A stretch of 64,000 nt of DNA from JANLVI01 sp031363915 (GTDB lineage Bacteria; Vulcanimicrobiota; Vulcanimicrobiia; Vulcanimicrobiales; Vulcanimicrobiaceae): the NCBI GenBank assembly GCA_031363915.1, contig JANLVI010000023.1, positions 14,119-78,118 on the forward strand, read 5' to 3'. The translations under genes were made by a program, and so were the position numbers. This document shows positions 22,634 through 31,450 of this stretch, in pieces. Each line of letters starts with the position of its first letter. Position 1 is the stretch's first letter. The notes beneath the pieces were generated by a model that was not told where the DNA came from, made no database searches, and saw only the letters and a list, made by a program, of their open reading frames with translations.

Positions 22634-23431
22634 CTACAAGCGTAAGCGGTAGCCGATCAGCGGCAGGATGCCGACGTTGCGATCGGCGAGTTGCGTGTCG
22701 CCATAATATACATTCCCGGTGACGTAGTGCGCGCTATAGTTCAAATAGCGAATACCCAAGATCGCGTCGCCGCGCCAAAGGGGACGCATCAGGCGCAGGC
22801 CCAGATCGACTTGCACCGCGCGCTCCGCAACAGCCGACACGCGATAAACGGAGCACGACGGGACAACAACGCCGTTGCCGATCGGAACGCAAATCGTCGA
22901 CCGACCCCGCGAATACTGAACGCCGTGCATCGACGGATTACCGCCGAGCCGCAGTTCCAACGTCGAGGCATGCGGCAACGCGAACGTTCGTCCGATTTCA
23001 ACGCTCGCTCCCGCCACGCGGGAATACTGTTCTGACGAACCATCCGCGTTGAAGTCGACTGGGTAAAACGTATGTTGATTGTAGAGCGTCTCGCCCAATC
23101 CGACGAACCAATTCTGCCCCACGAACTGCCGGATCGATGTATTGAGCACGCCTAGGCGCGTCGACTGCGAATTGCGATCCCCGTGGGTGAACGGCACGCT
23201 TGGAATATTCTCGAGCCGCACCTGCGTTCGCCGATAACGCGACTCCAGCTCGATGATTGGAATCGGCACGAAGCTTATGTTGTCGACGCGGCCCTCGGCG
23301 ATTTCGTGTTTGCCCGAGAGCGCGTCGATCGTCAGCCCAACCGATGTCCGGACGGGGTCGGCGAGCGCCGGTACGGAGCATACTAGGGTGAGGAAAGCGG
23401 CTATTGCAAGTCGCGAGTAGACCGTTCTCAC
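22634..23431 (-). CDS. Exported beta-barrel-like protein (tandem paralogue B)
   Basis: 265 aa from a GTG that overlaps the previous stop (TAGTG). The signal peptide is LAIAAFLTLVCSVPALADP. The mature part alternates polar and hydrophobic residues, and is rich in Tyr, Arg and Asn with short turns, like a small outer-membrane barrel. It ends IGYRLRL, a typical final strand. It shares FVGLGETLYNQ with the paralogue's FVGIGETIENR. I do not recognise a family. Confidence 0.65.
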   Translation of the reverse strand: MRTVYSRLAIAAFLTLVCSVPALADPVRTSVGLTIDALSGKHEIAEGRVDNISFVPIPIIELESRYRRTQVRLENIPSVPFTHGDRNSQSTRLGVLNTSIRQFVGQNWFVGLGETLYNQHTFYPVDFNADGSSEQYSRVAGASVEIGRTFALPHASTLELRLGGNPSMHGVQYSRGRSTICVPIGNGVVVPSCSVYRVSAVAERAVQVDLGLRLMRPLWRGDAILGIRYLNYSAHYVTGNVYYGDTQLADRNVGILPLIGYRLRL

Positions 23432-24093
23432 TAAGCTTTCTCCGCCAGCGCGCCACCGGCGTACGACGGCGTACGGAAATCGTACTTGGCGACGGAGTTC
23501 ACGTAGCGAAGTCCGGCAACGATCGAACCGCGGTGTGACGATCGCACGAACGTCGCACCAACATCGATTTGCGAGGCGATCAGCGGCGTCTGGACCGAAC
23601 CGTACCTCACGGCACAAGCCGCTGCGCTCAGGTTCGCTGGGCAAATCATTGGGTTGCTGACGTACCGATTGTGGTAGAGTCCACGCATCGCGGGCGTTGC
23701 GTTCGCCCGCAAATCAAAGTTCGAATTTGCGCCCAGCCGGAGGTCGTGACCCGCCTCGATTCGCAGGCCGGCGACGCGCGTAAAGATCATATCCTCGAAG
23801 AGAGGCGGGACTGAGGCGTTTTGGCTTTGCCGATTTTCGATCGTCTCGCCGATGCCCACGAACGACGCCGTGCCGAGCAAACGACGCAGCGACACGACGG
23901 CAAAAGAAAGCTTCGTGGGCACGCTTTCAACCTTACCGTAACGTAAGCCGAGACTCGAAATGACCTCAGCGCTGAGTTGCGATCGCCGATAGGTCGCCGT
24001 CACGCCGTACGTCGTGATCTGACCCGCCGATACACTCGAATAACACCCGAAACTCAGCGCGAGTACCGCAACCGCAACGCGAAGGATTACCAC
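23431..24093 (-). CDS. Exported beta-barrel-like protein (tandem paralogue A)
   Basis: 220 aa from a GTG. The signal peptide is VILRVAVAVLALSFGCYSSVSAG. It contains FVGIGETIENR and LRYVNSVAKYDF, matching FVGLGETLYN and IRYLNYSAHYVT in the following gene, so the two arose by duplication. Two Cys (ICPANLSAAACAV) recall the paired Cys in the paralogue. It is probably surface or outer-membrane located. Confidence 0.6.
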   Translation of the reverse strand: MVILRVAVAVLALSFGCYSSVSAGQITTYGVTATYRRSQLSAEVISSLGLRYGKVESVPTKLSFAVVSLRRLLGTASFVGIGETIENRQSQNASVPPLFEDMIFTRVAGLRIEAGHDLRLGANSNFDLRANATPAMRGLYHNRYVSNPMICPANLSAAACAVRYGSVQTPLIASQIDVGATFVRSSHRGSIVAGLRYVNSVAKYDFRTPSYAGGALAEKA

Positions 24094-24315
24094 TATAGCA
24101 CCCGCTTTCAGGGAAGGTGTTTTGTAAGGCCGCCTTCGGGCTCCTCCGTGGAATGCGAGCGCAAGATTCGGGACGCGCGCGATAACAGAAACACGTACGC
24201 TAGGGTCATGAGCTACACGGTTTCCAGCCTACCGGATGCCGAGCTTGGCGAGCGCGTCTTTTTACTGAACTTCGAGCATCAACCGGCCCGCACGCGTCGA
24301 TCCGGCGTCCGTTGC

Positions 24316-25101
24316 TTAGATGCCACGGCATGCCGGGACGAGTGCGGGACGATACGAGGCGAAGCCCGGATACTCGACCCCGGCTAGGTAGAGCCCCGCG
24401 GCGGCAGCGGTATAACCGGCTTCGCGACGGTCTTTCGAAGCGAGGATGCGCGGGATGTCGTCGAGCGGGCGCTGACCGGTCGCGATTTCGACCAGTGTGC
24501 CGACCGTGATACGGATCTGACGATGCAGAAAGCCGTCGCCGATCACGCGAATTTTGAAGAGTTCGCCGGTGCGTTCGATTTCGATATCGAGGATGGTGCG
24601 CACGGTGCCGCCGCGATCGGGCAGGACGCCGCAGAACGCGATGAAATCGTGCTTGCCGATGAGATCTTGCGCGGCGCGTTCGAAGAGCGTTCGGTCGATC
24701 GGGCGCCATACGTGGTGCGCCGAGCGGCGCAACGTCGCCGAGGGTGTGCGGCGATTGAGAATCACGTATTCGTAGATGCGGCGCGTCGCGTGGTGACGCG
24801 CCGAGAACCCGTCTTCGACGATATCCGCGTCGCGCGCGGTAATGTCTTGCGGTAAATGCGCGTTCAGTGCGAGTGCGAGACGTTCGATCGGGAACGTGCG
24901 CTCGGCTTTGAACGAAATGACTTGCCCCGTTGCGTGAACGCCGGCATCCGTGCGTCCCGCACACGTGACTTTGATCGTTTCCGCGAAGAGTGCGGCGAGC
25001 GTCTTTTCGAGCTCGCCGCACACCGTGCGATATTTCGGCTGAAATTGCCAGCCTGAAAAATCCGTTCCGTCATATTCTAGGACGGAGCGGTACGTGGGCA
25101 A
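24316..25101 (-). CDS. truA: tRNA pseudouridine(38-40) synthase
   Basis: 261 aa. TruA converts U38-U40 in tRNA anticodon arms. The opening is typical (YRSVLEYDGTDFSGWQFQP), and the catalytic Asp lies in CAGRTDAGVHATGQV. RRIYEYVILNRRTPS and the late DGFLHRQIRITVGTLVEI block are also present. It begins 2 bases after the DUF5069 stop. Confidence 0.96.
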   Translation of the reverse strand: MPTYRSVLEYDGTDFSGWQFQPKYRTVCGELEKTLAALFAETIKVTCAGRTDAGVHATGQVISFKAERTFPIERLALALNAHLPQDITARDADIVEDGFSARHHATRRIYEYVILNRRTPSATLRRSAHHVWRPIDRTLFERAAQDLIGKHDFIAFCGVLPDRGGTVRTILDIEIERTGELFKIRVIGDGFLHRQIRITVGTLVEIATGQRPLDDIPRILASKDRREAGYTAAAAGLYLAGVEYPGFASYRPALVPACRGI

Positions 25102-25103
25102 GC

Positions 25104-25547
25104 TTAGACGGCTACCTTACGGGGCACATCGCGCTTTTCATCGAGGTCGAGCAGGTCGGCCCAAACCGTAATATCGGTGCGGCTCGCATCAAGCGAATTC
25201 CGCAGGTCGAGGAAGTACGTTTCACCTTCGCTGCCCGGTGCGGGCGCGTGGCCGAGGAACGTCTTGTTCCAATCCGTGATTTCAGCGGGGGTTTTCTTGT
25301 CGGCGAACGACTTCACATACGCTTCGATTTCGTGGTCATCTTTGGCGTTTGCGACTTTGTCGAGGAACGCTTCGTGATCGATACCGAGGAACGTGAACAC
25401 GCCGACGTCCATCGGGCAATTGTAATGATATTCACCGATGTTGCCGTGGGCTTTTGCCTTGGCTTTATCGATCGTGCGCGCAATCATGACGAGGCCCGCC
25501 ATGTGTTCTTTGACGCTGCGCGGGAATGAGGTGGTGAGATCGAGCAT
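25104..25547 (-). CDS. DUF5069-family protein
   Basis: 147 aa from the ATG at 25547, fixed by the AAGGAGAG just upstream. The sequence runs LDLTTSFPRSVKEHMAGL, then ARTIDKAKAKAHGNIGEYHYNCPMD and GIDHEAFLDKVANAKDDHEI. These phrases are characteristic of the DUF5069 family, whose function is unknown. It is soluble. It sits between hutF and truA on the same strand. Confidence 0.85.
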   Translation of the reverse strand: MLDLTTSFPRSVKEHMAGLVMIARTIDKAKAKAHGNIGEYHYNCPMDVGVFTFLGIDHEAFLDKVANAKDDHEIEAYVKSFADKKTPAEITDWNKTFLGHAPAPGSEGETYFLDLRNSLDASRTDITVWADLLDLDEKRDVPRKVAV

Positions 25548-25575
25548 TGACTCTCCTTGACGCTTGGGTACTACA

Positions 25576-26979
25576 CTACGCTTGGTGCAGGCCATTTGAC
25601 TCGACACTAGCGGCAAAGGTTTCGCGTAAAGAGCGAAGTGCGACGGTGTAGTCGCGCCGGATCGCAGTATCCTGCGCGTGCACGCGCTCGCGAATGACCC
25701 ACTCTCCGCCGACCATCACGTCACGAACCGCCGCCGAGCCCACAGCAAAGATATAGGTATCGAGCAGCTCTTCGGTCGCCGCGGTCGCAATCAGCGGGTC
25801 GGAACCGTCGAGCACGACGAAATCCGCACGCGAACCGACGGCGATGCTGCCGATCGGCTGGGCGAGGGAGAGCGCGCCACCCCGCGCCGCCGCGATATAC
25901 AGGCGCTCGCCGACCGAGCCGGTATTCTCGGCGAGCACGTTGCGCCGCCGCGTTGCGAGGCGCGCAACGTACTCGATCCAGCGCAGTTCGTCCGATGCGG
26001 AGAGCGCAACGTTGCTATCCGTCCCGACCGCAAACGTGCCACCTGCCAGCAGGTAGGCGGGCATCGGAAAAATGCCGTCGCCCAGATTCGCTTCAGTCGT
26101 CGGACAGAGGCTGACGACGACACCGCTCGCAGCAAGGTCGCTGACCTCGCCGGCGTCCGCATGCGTCGCGTGGACGAGCGTCCAGCGCCGATCCACGGCG
26201 AATCGCTCGAGCAGCCACGCCAGCGGCCGCTGTCCGCTCCACGCGATCGAGACTTCGACTTCGCGCTGTTGTTCGGCGATGTGGAGGTGGACCGGCATGT
26301 TCGAGGCGGCGGCAAAATCGACGACGGTCGCAAGCGCCGCGGGCGTTACGGCGCGCAGCGAATGCGGTGCGACGCCCACGCGTACGAGCGGACGATCGAG
26401 GGCCAAGCGTTCGAGTTTTTGCACGAGCGTCAGGAACGTATCGGTCGGCATGATGAAGCGCCGCTGCCCAAACGTCGGCGCAGCGCCGCCGAAGTCGCTC
26501 GTCTGATAGAGCACGGGTAAGAGCGTTAGTCCGATGCCCGCCGTCGCGGCGGCTGCGATCACGCGTTCGGCAAGCTCGGCTTTGTTCGCATACGGCGTGC
26601 CATCGCGATCGTTGTGCAGGTAGTGAAATTCTGCCACGGAGGTATAGCCGCCGCGCAGCATCTCGACGAACGTCGCCGCCGCGATCGCCTCGAACGCATC
26701 GGGGTCGATTGCGGCGAGCACGTCGTACATCTTCTCGCGCCACGTCCAGAAATCGTCGGAATTTCCCGCACGACGCTCGGTCGCACCAGCGATCGCGCGC
26801 TGAAAAACATGCGAATGTGCGTTCGGCATTCCAGGCAACACGGGACCCGCAAGGAGCATCGCATCGCCGCGCGGCGAAGACGGCTCGATGCGCTCGATCG
26901 TTCCGTGGCAGTCGATTTCGATGCTCACGTCGCTTGCCCAACCGCTTGCGAGCCGTGCTAACGGCGCGAAGACGCGCAT
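25576..26979 (-). CDS. hutF: Formimidoylglutamate deiminase
   Basis: 467 aa from the ATG at 26979. HutF is an amidohydrolase of the five-step histidine pathway, turning formiminoglutamate into formylglutamate and ammonia. It has the metal-binding HSH (PNAHSHVFQRAIAGATERR), the long FWTWREKMYDVLAAIDPD stretch typical of HutF, VHLHIAEQQ, LVHATHAD, and GTDSNVALSASDELRW. No formylglutamate deformylase (hutG) is in the window. Its start is 23 bases from the divergent hutI start. Confidence 0.95.
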   Translation of the reverse strand: MRVFAPLARLASGWASDVSIEIDCHGTIERIEPSSPRGDAMLLAGPVLPGMPNAHSHVFQRAIAGATERRAGNSDDFWTWREKMYDVLAAIDPDAFEAIAAATFVEMLRGGYTSVAEFHYLHNDRDGTPYANKAELAERVIAAAATAGIGLTLLPVLYQTSDFGGAAPTFGQRRFIMPTDTFLTLVQKLERLALDRPLVRVGVAPHSLRAVTPAALATVVDFAAASNMPVHLHIAEQQREVEVSIAWSGQRPLAWLLERFAVDRRWTLVHATHADAGEVSDLAASGVVVSLCPTTEANLGDGIFPMPAYLLAGGTFAVGTDSNVALSASDELRWIEYVARLATRRRNVLAENTGSVGERLYIAAARGGALSLAQPIGSIAVGSRADFVVLDGSDPLIATAATEELLDTYIFAVGSAAVRDVMVGGEWVIRERVHAQDTAIRRDYTVALRSLRETFAASVESNGLHQA

Positions 26980-27002
26980 CAGCGTCCGCCTCGCGTGATG
27001 CG

Positions 27003-28220
27003 ATGACGTTCGATCTGCTCGTTCGCAACGCACGTCTGGCCACGATGGCGGGGTCGAACTACGGCGCAATCGAGGACGGCGCGTTCGCGGTACGCGACGG
27101 GCGCATCGCGTGGATCGGTTGCGAGGCAGACGTGCCCGCCTGCGAGGCTCGCGAGAGCTTGGATGCGGAGCGACACTGGATTACGCCCGGGTTCGTGGAC
27201 TGCCACACGCATCTCATCTACGGGGGAAACCGCGCGCGCGAGTTCGAGCAACGGCTCGAAGGCGCGACGTACGAACAGATCGCGCGTGGCGGCGGCGGTA
27301 TTCTTTCGACCGTTCGCGCGACGCGTGCGGCAAGCGAGGATGACTTGCTCCGCATCGGCGATGCGCGCGTGCAGCGGCTGCGCGCCGAGGGCGTGACGAC
27401 GCTCGAAATCAAATCGGGCTACGGACTCGACCTCGAAACCGAACTGCGCGAACTGCGGGTCGCGCGCGCGCTCGGCGAGCGTAACGACGTAACGGTTCGA
27501 ACGACGTACCTCGGCGCGCACGCGTTGCCGCCGGAATTCTCGGGTCGAGCCGATGCGTATATCGATTTCGTTTGCTCCACGGTGCTGCCGCAGGTCGTCC
27601 GCGAAAATCTCGCCGACCGCGTCGATGCATTCTGCGAGACGATCGCATTCACTCCCGCGCAGACCGCACGATTTTTCGATGCCGCGCGCGCACGCGGACT
27701 GGGCATCGCCCTGCACGCCGATCAACTGACTGACGGCGGCGGCGCGGAAATTGCGGCACGGTACGGCGCGCAATCCGCCGACCATCTCGAACACACGTCC
27801 GAAGCGGGCATCGCGGCACTGGCCGCCGCAGGCACCGTCGCCGTGTTGTTGCCGGGCGCGTATTACTTCTTGCGTGAGACGAAGCTGCCGCCTATCGCAG
27901 CACTGCGGGCGCACGGCGTGCCGATCGCGCTTGCGACCGATTGCAATCCCGGTACGTCGCCGATCGAGTCGATCTTGCTCGTCCTCAACCTCGCCTGCAC
28001 GCTCTTCCGGCTTACCGCACAGGAAGCGCTCGCGGGGATCACGCGCTGCGGCGCGCAGGCGTTGGGACTCGGCGCAGAGATCGGGACGCTCGAACGCGGC
28101 AAATTCGCCGACTTCACGCTTTGGGACATCGATCACCCCGCGCAGCTCGCGTACGCGCTGGGCGTCAATCCCGCGCGCGGCGTGTATCGGCGGGGCCGGC
28201 GTCAAGCATCGGCAACGTAA
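27003..28220 (+). CDS. hutI: Imidazolonepropionase
   Basis: 405 aa. It opens the imidazolone ring in histidine breakdown. The metal site is HTH (PGFVDCHTHLIYGGNRAREFEQR), followed by GGGGILSTVRATR and TTLEIKSGYGLDLETELR. LHADQLTDGGGAEIAA comes next, and ATDCNPGTSPIES contains the late Asp ligand. Its 3' end overlaps the convergent hutU by 56 bases. Confidence 0.97.
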   Translation: MTFDLLVRNARLATMAGSNYGAIEDGAFAVRDGRIAWIGCEADVPACEARESLDAERHWITPGFVDCHTHLIYGGNRAREFEQRLEGATYEQIARGGGGILSTVRATRAASEDDLLRIGDARVQRLRAEGVTTLEIKSGYGLDLETELRELRVARALGERNDVTVRTTYLGAHALPPEFSGRADAYIDFVCSTVLPQVVRENLADRVDAFCETIAFTPAQTARFFDAARARGLGIALHADQLTDGGGAEIAARYGAQSADHLEHTSEAGIAALAAAGTVAVLLPGAYYFLRETKLPPIAALRAHGVPIALATDCNPGTSPIESILLVLNLACTLFRLTAQEALAGITRCGAQALGLGAEIGTLERGKFADFTLWDIDHPAQLAYALGVNPARGVYRRGRRQASAT

Positions 28221-29859
28221 GATCGTTTTCACGAGCGCACGCGATTGCATCTTCGTAACCCGCGTCGGCATGGCGCATCACGCCCGTCGCCGGATCGTTC
28301 GTCAGCACGCGCTCGAGCCGACGCGCGGCATCGGCCGTGCCGTCGGCAACGATCACCATTCCAGAGTGCTGTGAATACCCCATCCCGACACCGCCGCCGT
28401 GATGGAGACTCACCCACGTCGCTCCGCTTGCGGTATTCAAGAGCGCGTTGAGAAGCGGCCAATCCGAAACGGCGTCCGAACCGTCGCGCATCCCTTCGGT
28501 TTCGCGATTGGGACTTGCAACCGATCCGGAATCCAAATGATCGCGGCCGATGACAATCGGCGCTTTGAGTTCGCCGCGCGCAACCATTTCATTGAACGCA
28601 ATTCCCGCTTTGGCACGATCGCCAAGACCGATCCAGCAAATGCGCGCGGGTAAACCTTGAAAGGCGATGCGATCTTTTGCCATGTCGAGCCAATTGATCA
28701 AGTGCGGATTATCGGGGAAGAGTTCTTTCATCTTCGCGTCCGTTTTGTAGATGTCGTCGGGATCGCCCGAAAGCGCGACCCAGCGAAACGGACCGATACC
28801 GCGGCAAAATAGCGGCCGAATGTACGCCGGGACGAAGCCGGGGAACGTAAACGCGTCCGCGTAACCCACATCGAGCGCCATTTGGCGGATGTTGTTTCCG
28901 TAGTCGACGGTCGGAATACCGAGCCGGTGGAACGCGACCATCGCCGCAACGTGCGCTGCCATCGAGGTTTTCGCGGCCGCTTCGATCTCGGCGGGGTTCT
29001 CGCGTCGCGCACGCTCCGCGCGTTCGAGCGTCCAGCCTGCGGGAAGATACCCGTTGCGCGGATCGTGCGCGCTCGTTTGATCGGTGACGAGATCCGGGCG
29101 CACGCCGCGCCGCACGAGTTCGGGAAAAATCTCCGCCGCGTTTCCAAGTAAGCCGACCGAGACGGCTTCCCGTTTGGCAACGGCCGCATCGATCATCGCG
29201 AGCGCTTCGTCGAGCGAATCCGCACGACGATCGAGATAGCGTGTTTGCAACCGGCGTTCGATATGCGCGGGATCGCACTCGACCGCCAGCATCGATGCGC
29301 CCGCCATCGTCGCGGCAAGCGGTTGCGCGCCGCCCATTCCGCCGAGGCCCGCGGTCAGGAACCAGCGGCCACGCAGATCGCCGCCGTAATGCTGACGACC
29401 GGCCTCAACGAACGTCTCGTAAGTGCCTTGCACGATGCCTTGCGAGCCGATGTAAATCCACGAACCGGCCGTCATTTGGCCGTACATCATCAACCCTTGG
29501 CGGTCGAGTTCGTTGAAGTGCTCCCACGTCGCCCAATGCGGCACAAGATTGGAGTTGGCGATGAGGACGCGCGGTGCGTCGGCGTGCGTACGGAAGACGC
29601 CGACGGGTTTACCCGACTGCACCAGCAACGTTTCATCGTTCTCGAGTTTCCGTAGCGCAGAGACGATGGCATCGAAGCAAGCCCAATTGCGCGCCGCTTT
29701 TCCGAGCCCGCCGTAAACCACAAGATCGTCCGGCCGTTCGGCGACCTCGGGGTCGAGGTTGTTCATGAGCATGCGCAACGGCGCTTCGGTGAGCCAGCTC
29801 TTTGCCGTCAGCTCCGTTCCGCGCGGCGAGCGTACGACGCGCGGTGAGGCGATCAACAC
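28165..29859 (-). CDS. hutU: Urocanate hydratase
   Basis: 564 aa from a GTG. Urocanase hydrates urocanate using tightly bound NAD+. RGTELTAKSWLTEAPLRMLMNNLDP is near the start, with GSQGIVQGTYETF, RGRWFLTAGLGGMGGAQPLA and VDYGNNIRQMALDVGY. The catalytic Cys-containing FPGFVPAYIRPLFCRGIGPFRWVALSGDP is present too, then SLHHGGGVGMGYSQHSG. The length is standard with a short C-terminal extension. The extension lies in the overlap with hutI. Confidence 0.97.
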   Translation of the reverse strand: MLIASPRVVRSPRGTELTAKSWLTEAPLRMLMNNLDPEVAERPDDLVVYGGLGKAARNWACFDAIVSALRKLENDETLLVQSGKPVGVFRTHADAPRVLIANSNLVPHWATWEHFNELDRQGLMMYGQMTAGSWIYIGSQGIVQGTYETFVEAGRQHYGGDLRGRWFLTAGLGGMGGAQPLAATMAGASMLAVECDPAHIERRLQTRYLDRRADSLDEALAMIDAAVAKREAVSVGLLGNAAEIFPELVRRGVRPDLVTDQTSAHDPRNGYLPAGWTLERAERARRENPAEIEAAAKTSMAAHVAAMVAFHRLGIPTVDYGNNIRQMALDVGYADAFTFPGFVPAYIRPLFCRGIGPFRWVALSGDPDDIYKTDAKMKELFPDNPHLINWLDMAKDRIAFQGLPARICWIGLGDRAKAGIAFNEMVARGELKAPIVIGRDHLDSGSVASPNRETEGMRDGSDAVSDWPLLNALLNTASGATWVSLHHGGGVGMGYSQHSGMVIVADGTADAARRLERVLTNDPATGVMRHADAGYEDAIACARENDLTLPMLDAGPADTRRARD

Positions 29860-31388
29860 GCCGCCGCCCGGTCGGCTACGGCCACGAGCGATCCGTCGGC
29901 GATGAGCGCGCGCGCCGCAACGATGTCGGGCGCAGGCGAACGATCCTCATCGAGCGGCGCGATCGTTTCGCGCGCTCGTGCGAAAGCTGCACCCGTCCCG
30001 ACACCCGAACGCATCGGACGACGGAAATCGGTTGCAGCGAGCGCCGCAAGCAATTCGCACGCGAGCACGCCTTCGACGTTCGTGCAAATCATATCGAGCA
30101 TGCGCGCGGCGGTCGTCCCCATGCTAACGTGATCTTCTTGGCCGGCCGAGGTCGGAATAGAATCGACGGAGTTGGGCGACGCGAGACCCTTACTCTCGCT
30201 CACAAGCGCCGCGGCTGTGTACTGCGCGAGCATCAAGCCCGATTCGAGGCCGGGCTTGTGCGCGAGGAAGAGCGGCAAGCCGCGATCTTCGGCATCGAGC
30301 AACGCGTACGTGCGGCGTTCGCTCATGCTCGCCATCCCAACCAGCGCCGTCTTGAGAAAGTCGCACACGACCGCGATCGGTTGGCCGTGGAAATTTCCGC
30401 CGGTCAAAAATTCGTCGTCCTCGGGAAAGATCAGCGGATTGTCGGTCACGGAATTCGCTTCGATTTCGATCACTCCGCGCACGTGCCCGATCGCATCGCG
30501 TACCGCACCGTGCACGACGGGGATGCAGCGGAACGAATACGGGTCTTGAACGCGTCCGCAGTCACGATGCGAGAGCATGATCTCCGATCCCGCAAGCAGC
30601 GCCCGCAGATGGTCCGCGACGACGCGCTGCCCGACGTGCGGACGCAGTGCGTTGATGCGGCGATCGAAGACGTGATCGGTCGCAAGATACGCTTCGAGCG
30701 AGAGCGCGCCGATCACGTCCGCAACTTCGAGTAGACGCTGCGCGCGCAAAACCGAAAGCGCGGCAATTGCCGTCATCACTTCGGTGCCATTCACGAGCGA
30801 GAGGCCTTCTTTGGCACCGAGTTCGATCGGCGTCAGCCCCGCGAGTTGCAGGGCTTTCGCACTCGGGAGTCGCTCGCCGCGGTAGGTCGCTTCGCCCTCG
30901 CCGATCAGAGTGAGCGTCATGTGTGCGAGAGGCGCGAGAGCGCCGCTCGCACCGACCGACCCTTGCGCGGGAACGACCGGCGTAACGCCGCGATTGAGCA
31001 GTTCGATCAGTAAGTCGAGCGTGGCAAGCGTAATACCGGAATGTCCGGTTGCAAGCGCGTTGACCCGCAACACGCCTGCGGCACGCACGTGTATTTCGGC
31101 AAGGGGCGGACCGGTACCCGAGGCGTGCGAGCGAACTAAGTTTAACTGCAGTTTTTTCGTGTCTGCGGCATCGATCATGACGTTCGCCATGCGGCCGAAC
31201 CCCGTCGTGACGCCGTAGATCGCGGCGCCTAAGGCGAACTGACGCTCGACGGTCGCTCGCGCTGCCGCGACACGGTCGCGCGCGGCAGGCGTGACGCCGA
31301 TCGGCACGTTATCAACCGCGATTCGTTCGACGTCCTCGAGCGAAAGGTGCGTGCCGTCGAGTTCGATTGCCGAAGAAATCATCGCCAT
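29853..31388 (-). CDS. hutH: Histidine ammonia-lyase
   Basis: 511 aa from the ATG at 31388. HAL removes ammonia from histidine to make urocanate. The MIO-forming Ala-Ser-Gly is in GSVGASGALAPLAH. The selectivity loop reads LVRSHASGTG: a Ser-His pair marks HAL, whereas tyrosine lyases have His-Leu there. GVTTGFGR and GGNFHGQPIAVVCD are also present. It overlaps hutU by 7 bases, so the two are coupled. Confidence 0.97.
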   Translation of the reverse strand: MAMISSAIELDGTHLSLEDVERIAVDNVPIGVTPAARDRVAAARATVERQFALGAAIYGVTTGFGRMANVMIDAADTKKLQLNLVRSHASGTGPPLAEIHVRAAGVLRVNALATGHSGITLATLDLLIELLNRGVTPVVPAQGSVGASGALAPLAHMTLTLIGEGEATYRGERLPSAKALQLAGLTPIELGAKEGLSLVNGTEVMTAIAALSVLRAQRLLEVADVIGALSLEAYLATDHVFDRRINALRPHVGQRVVADHLRALLAGSEIMLSHRDCGRVQDPYSFRCIPVVHGAVRDAIGHVRGVIEIEANSVTDNPLIFPEDDEFLTGGNFHGQPIAVVCDFLKTALVGMASMSERRTYALLDAEDRGLPLFLAHKPGLESGLMLAQYTAAALVSESKGLASPNSVDSIPTSAGQEDHVSMGTTAARMLDMICTNVEGVLACELLAALAATDFRRPMRSGVGTGAAFARARETIAPLDEDRSPAPDIVAARALIADGSLVAVADRAAAC

Positions 31389-31450
31389 GCTGGAGCGTTC
31401 GAGCAGGGGCACAGCGGGGCATCCTTCACGACCATCAGAAACCCAAAGCA

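Noticed and set aside
24209..24387. Plus-strand ORF beginning MSYTVSSLPDAEL
   Set aside because: It overlaps the end of truA by about 70 bases, and only its first half looks protein-like. Not enough to call a gene.
24206..25021. Open frame on the minus strand over truA
   Set aside because: It is a shifted frame within truA, with Arg/His-rich nonsense composition.
29853..31388. Ammonia-lyase considered as a tyrosine lyase for PYP chromophore supply
   Set aside because: The selectivity loop reads Ser-His (RSHASGTG), as in histidine lyases, and the gene is coupled to hutU.
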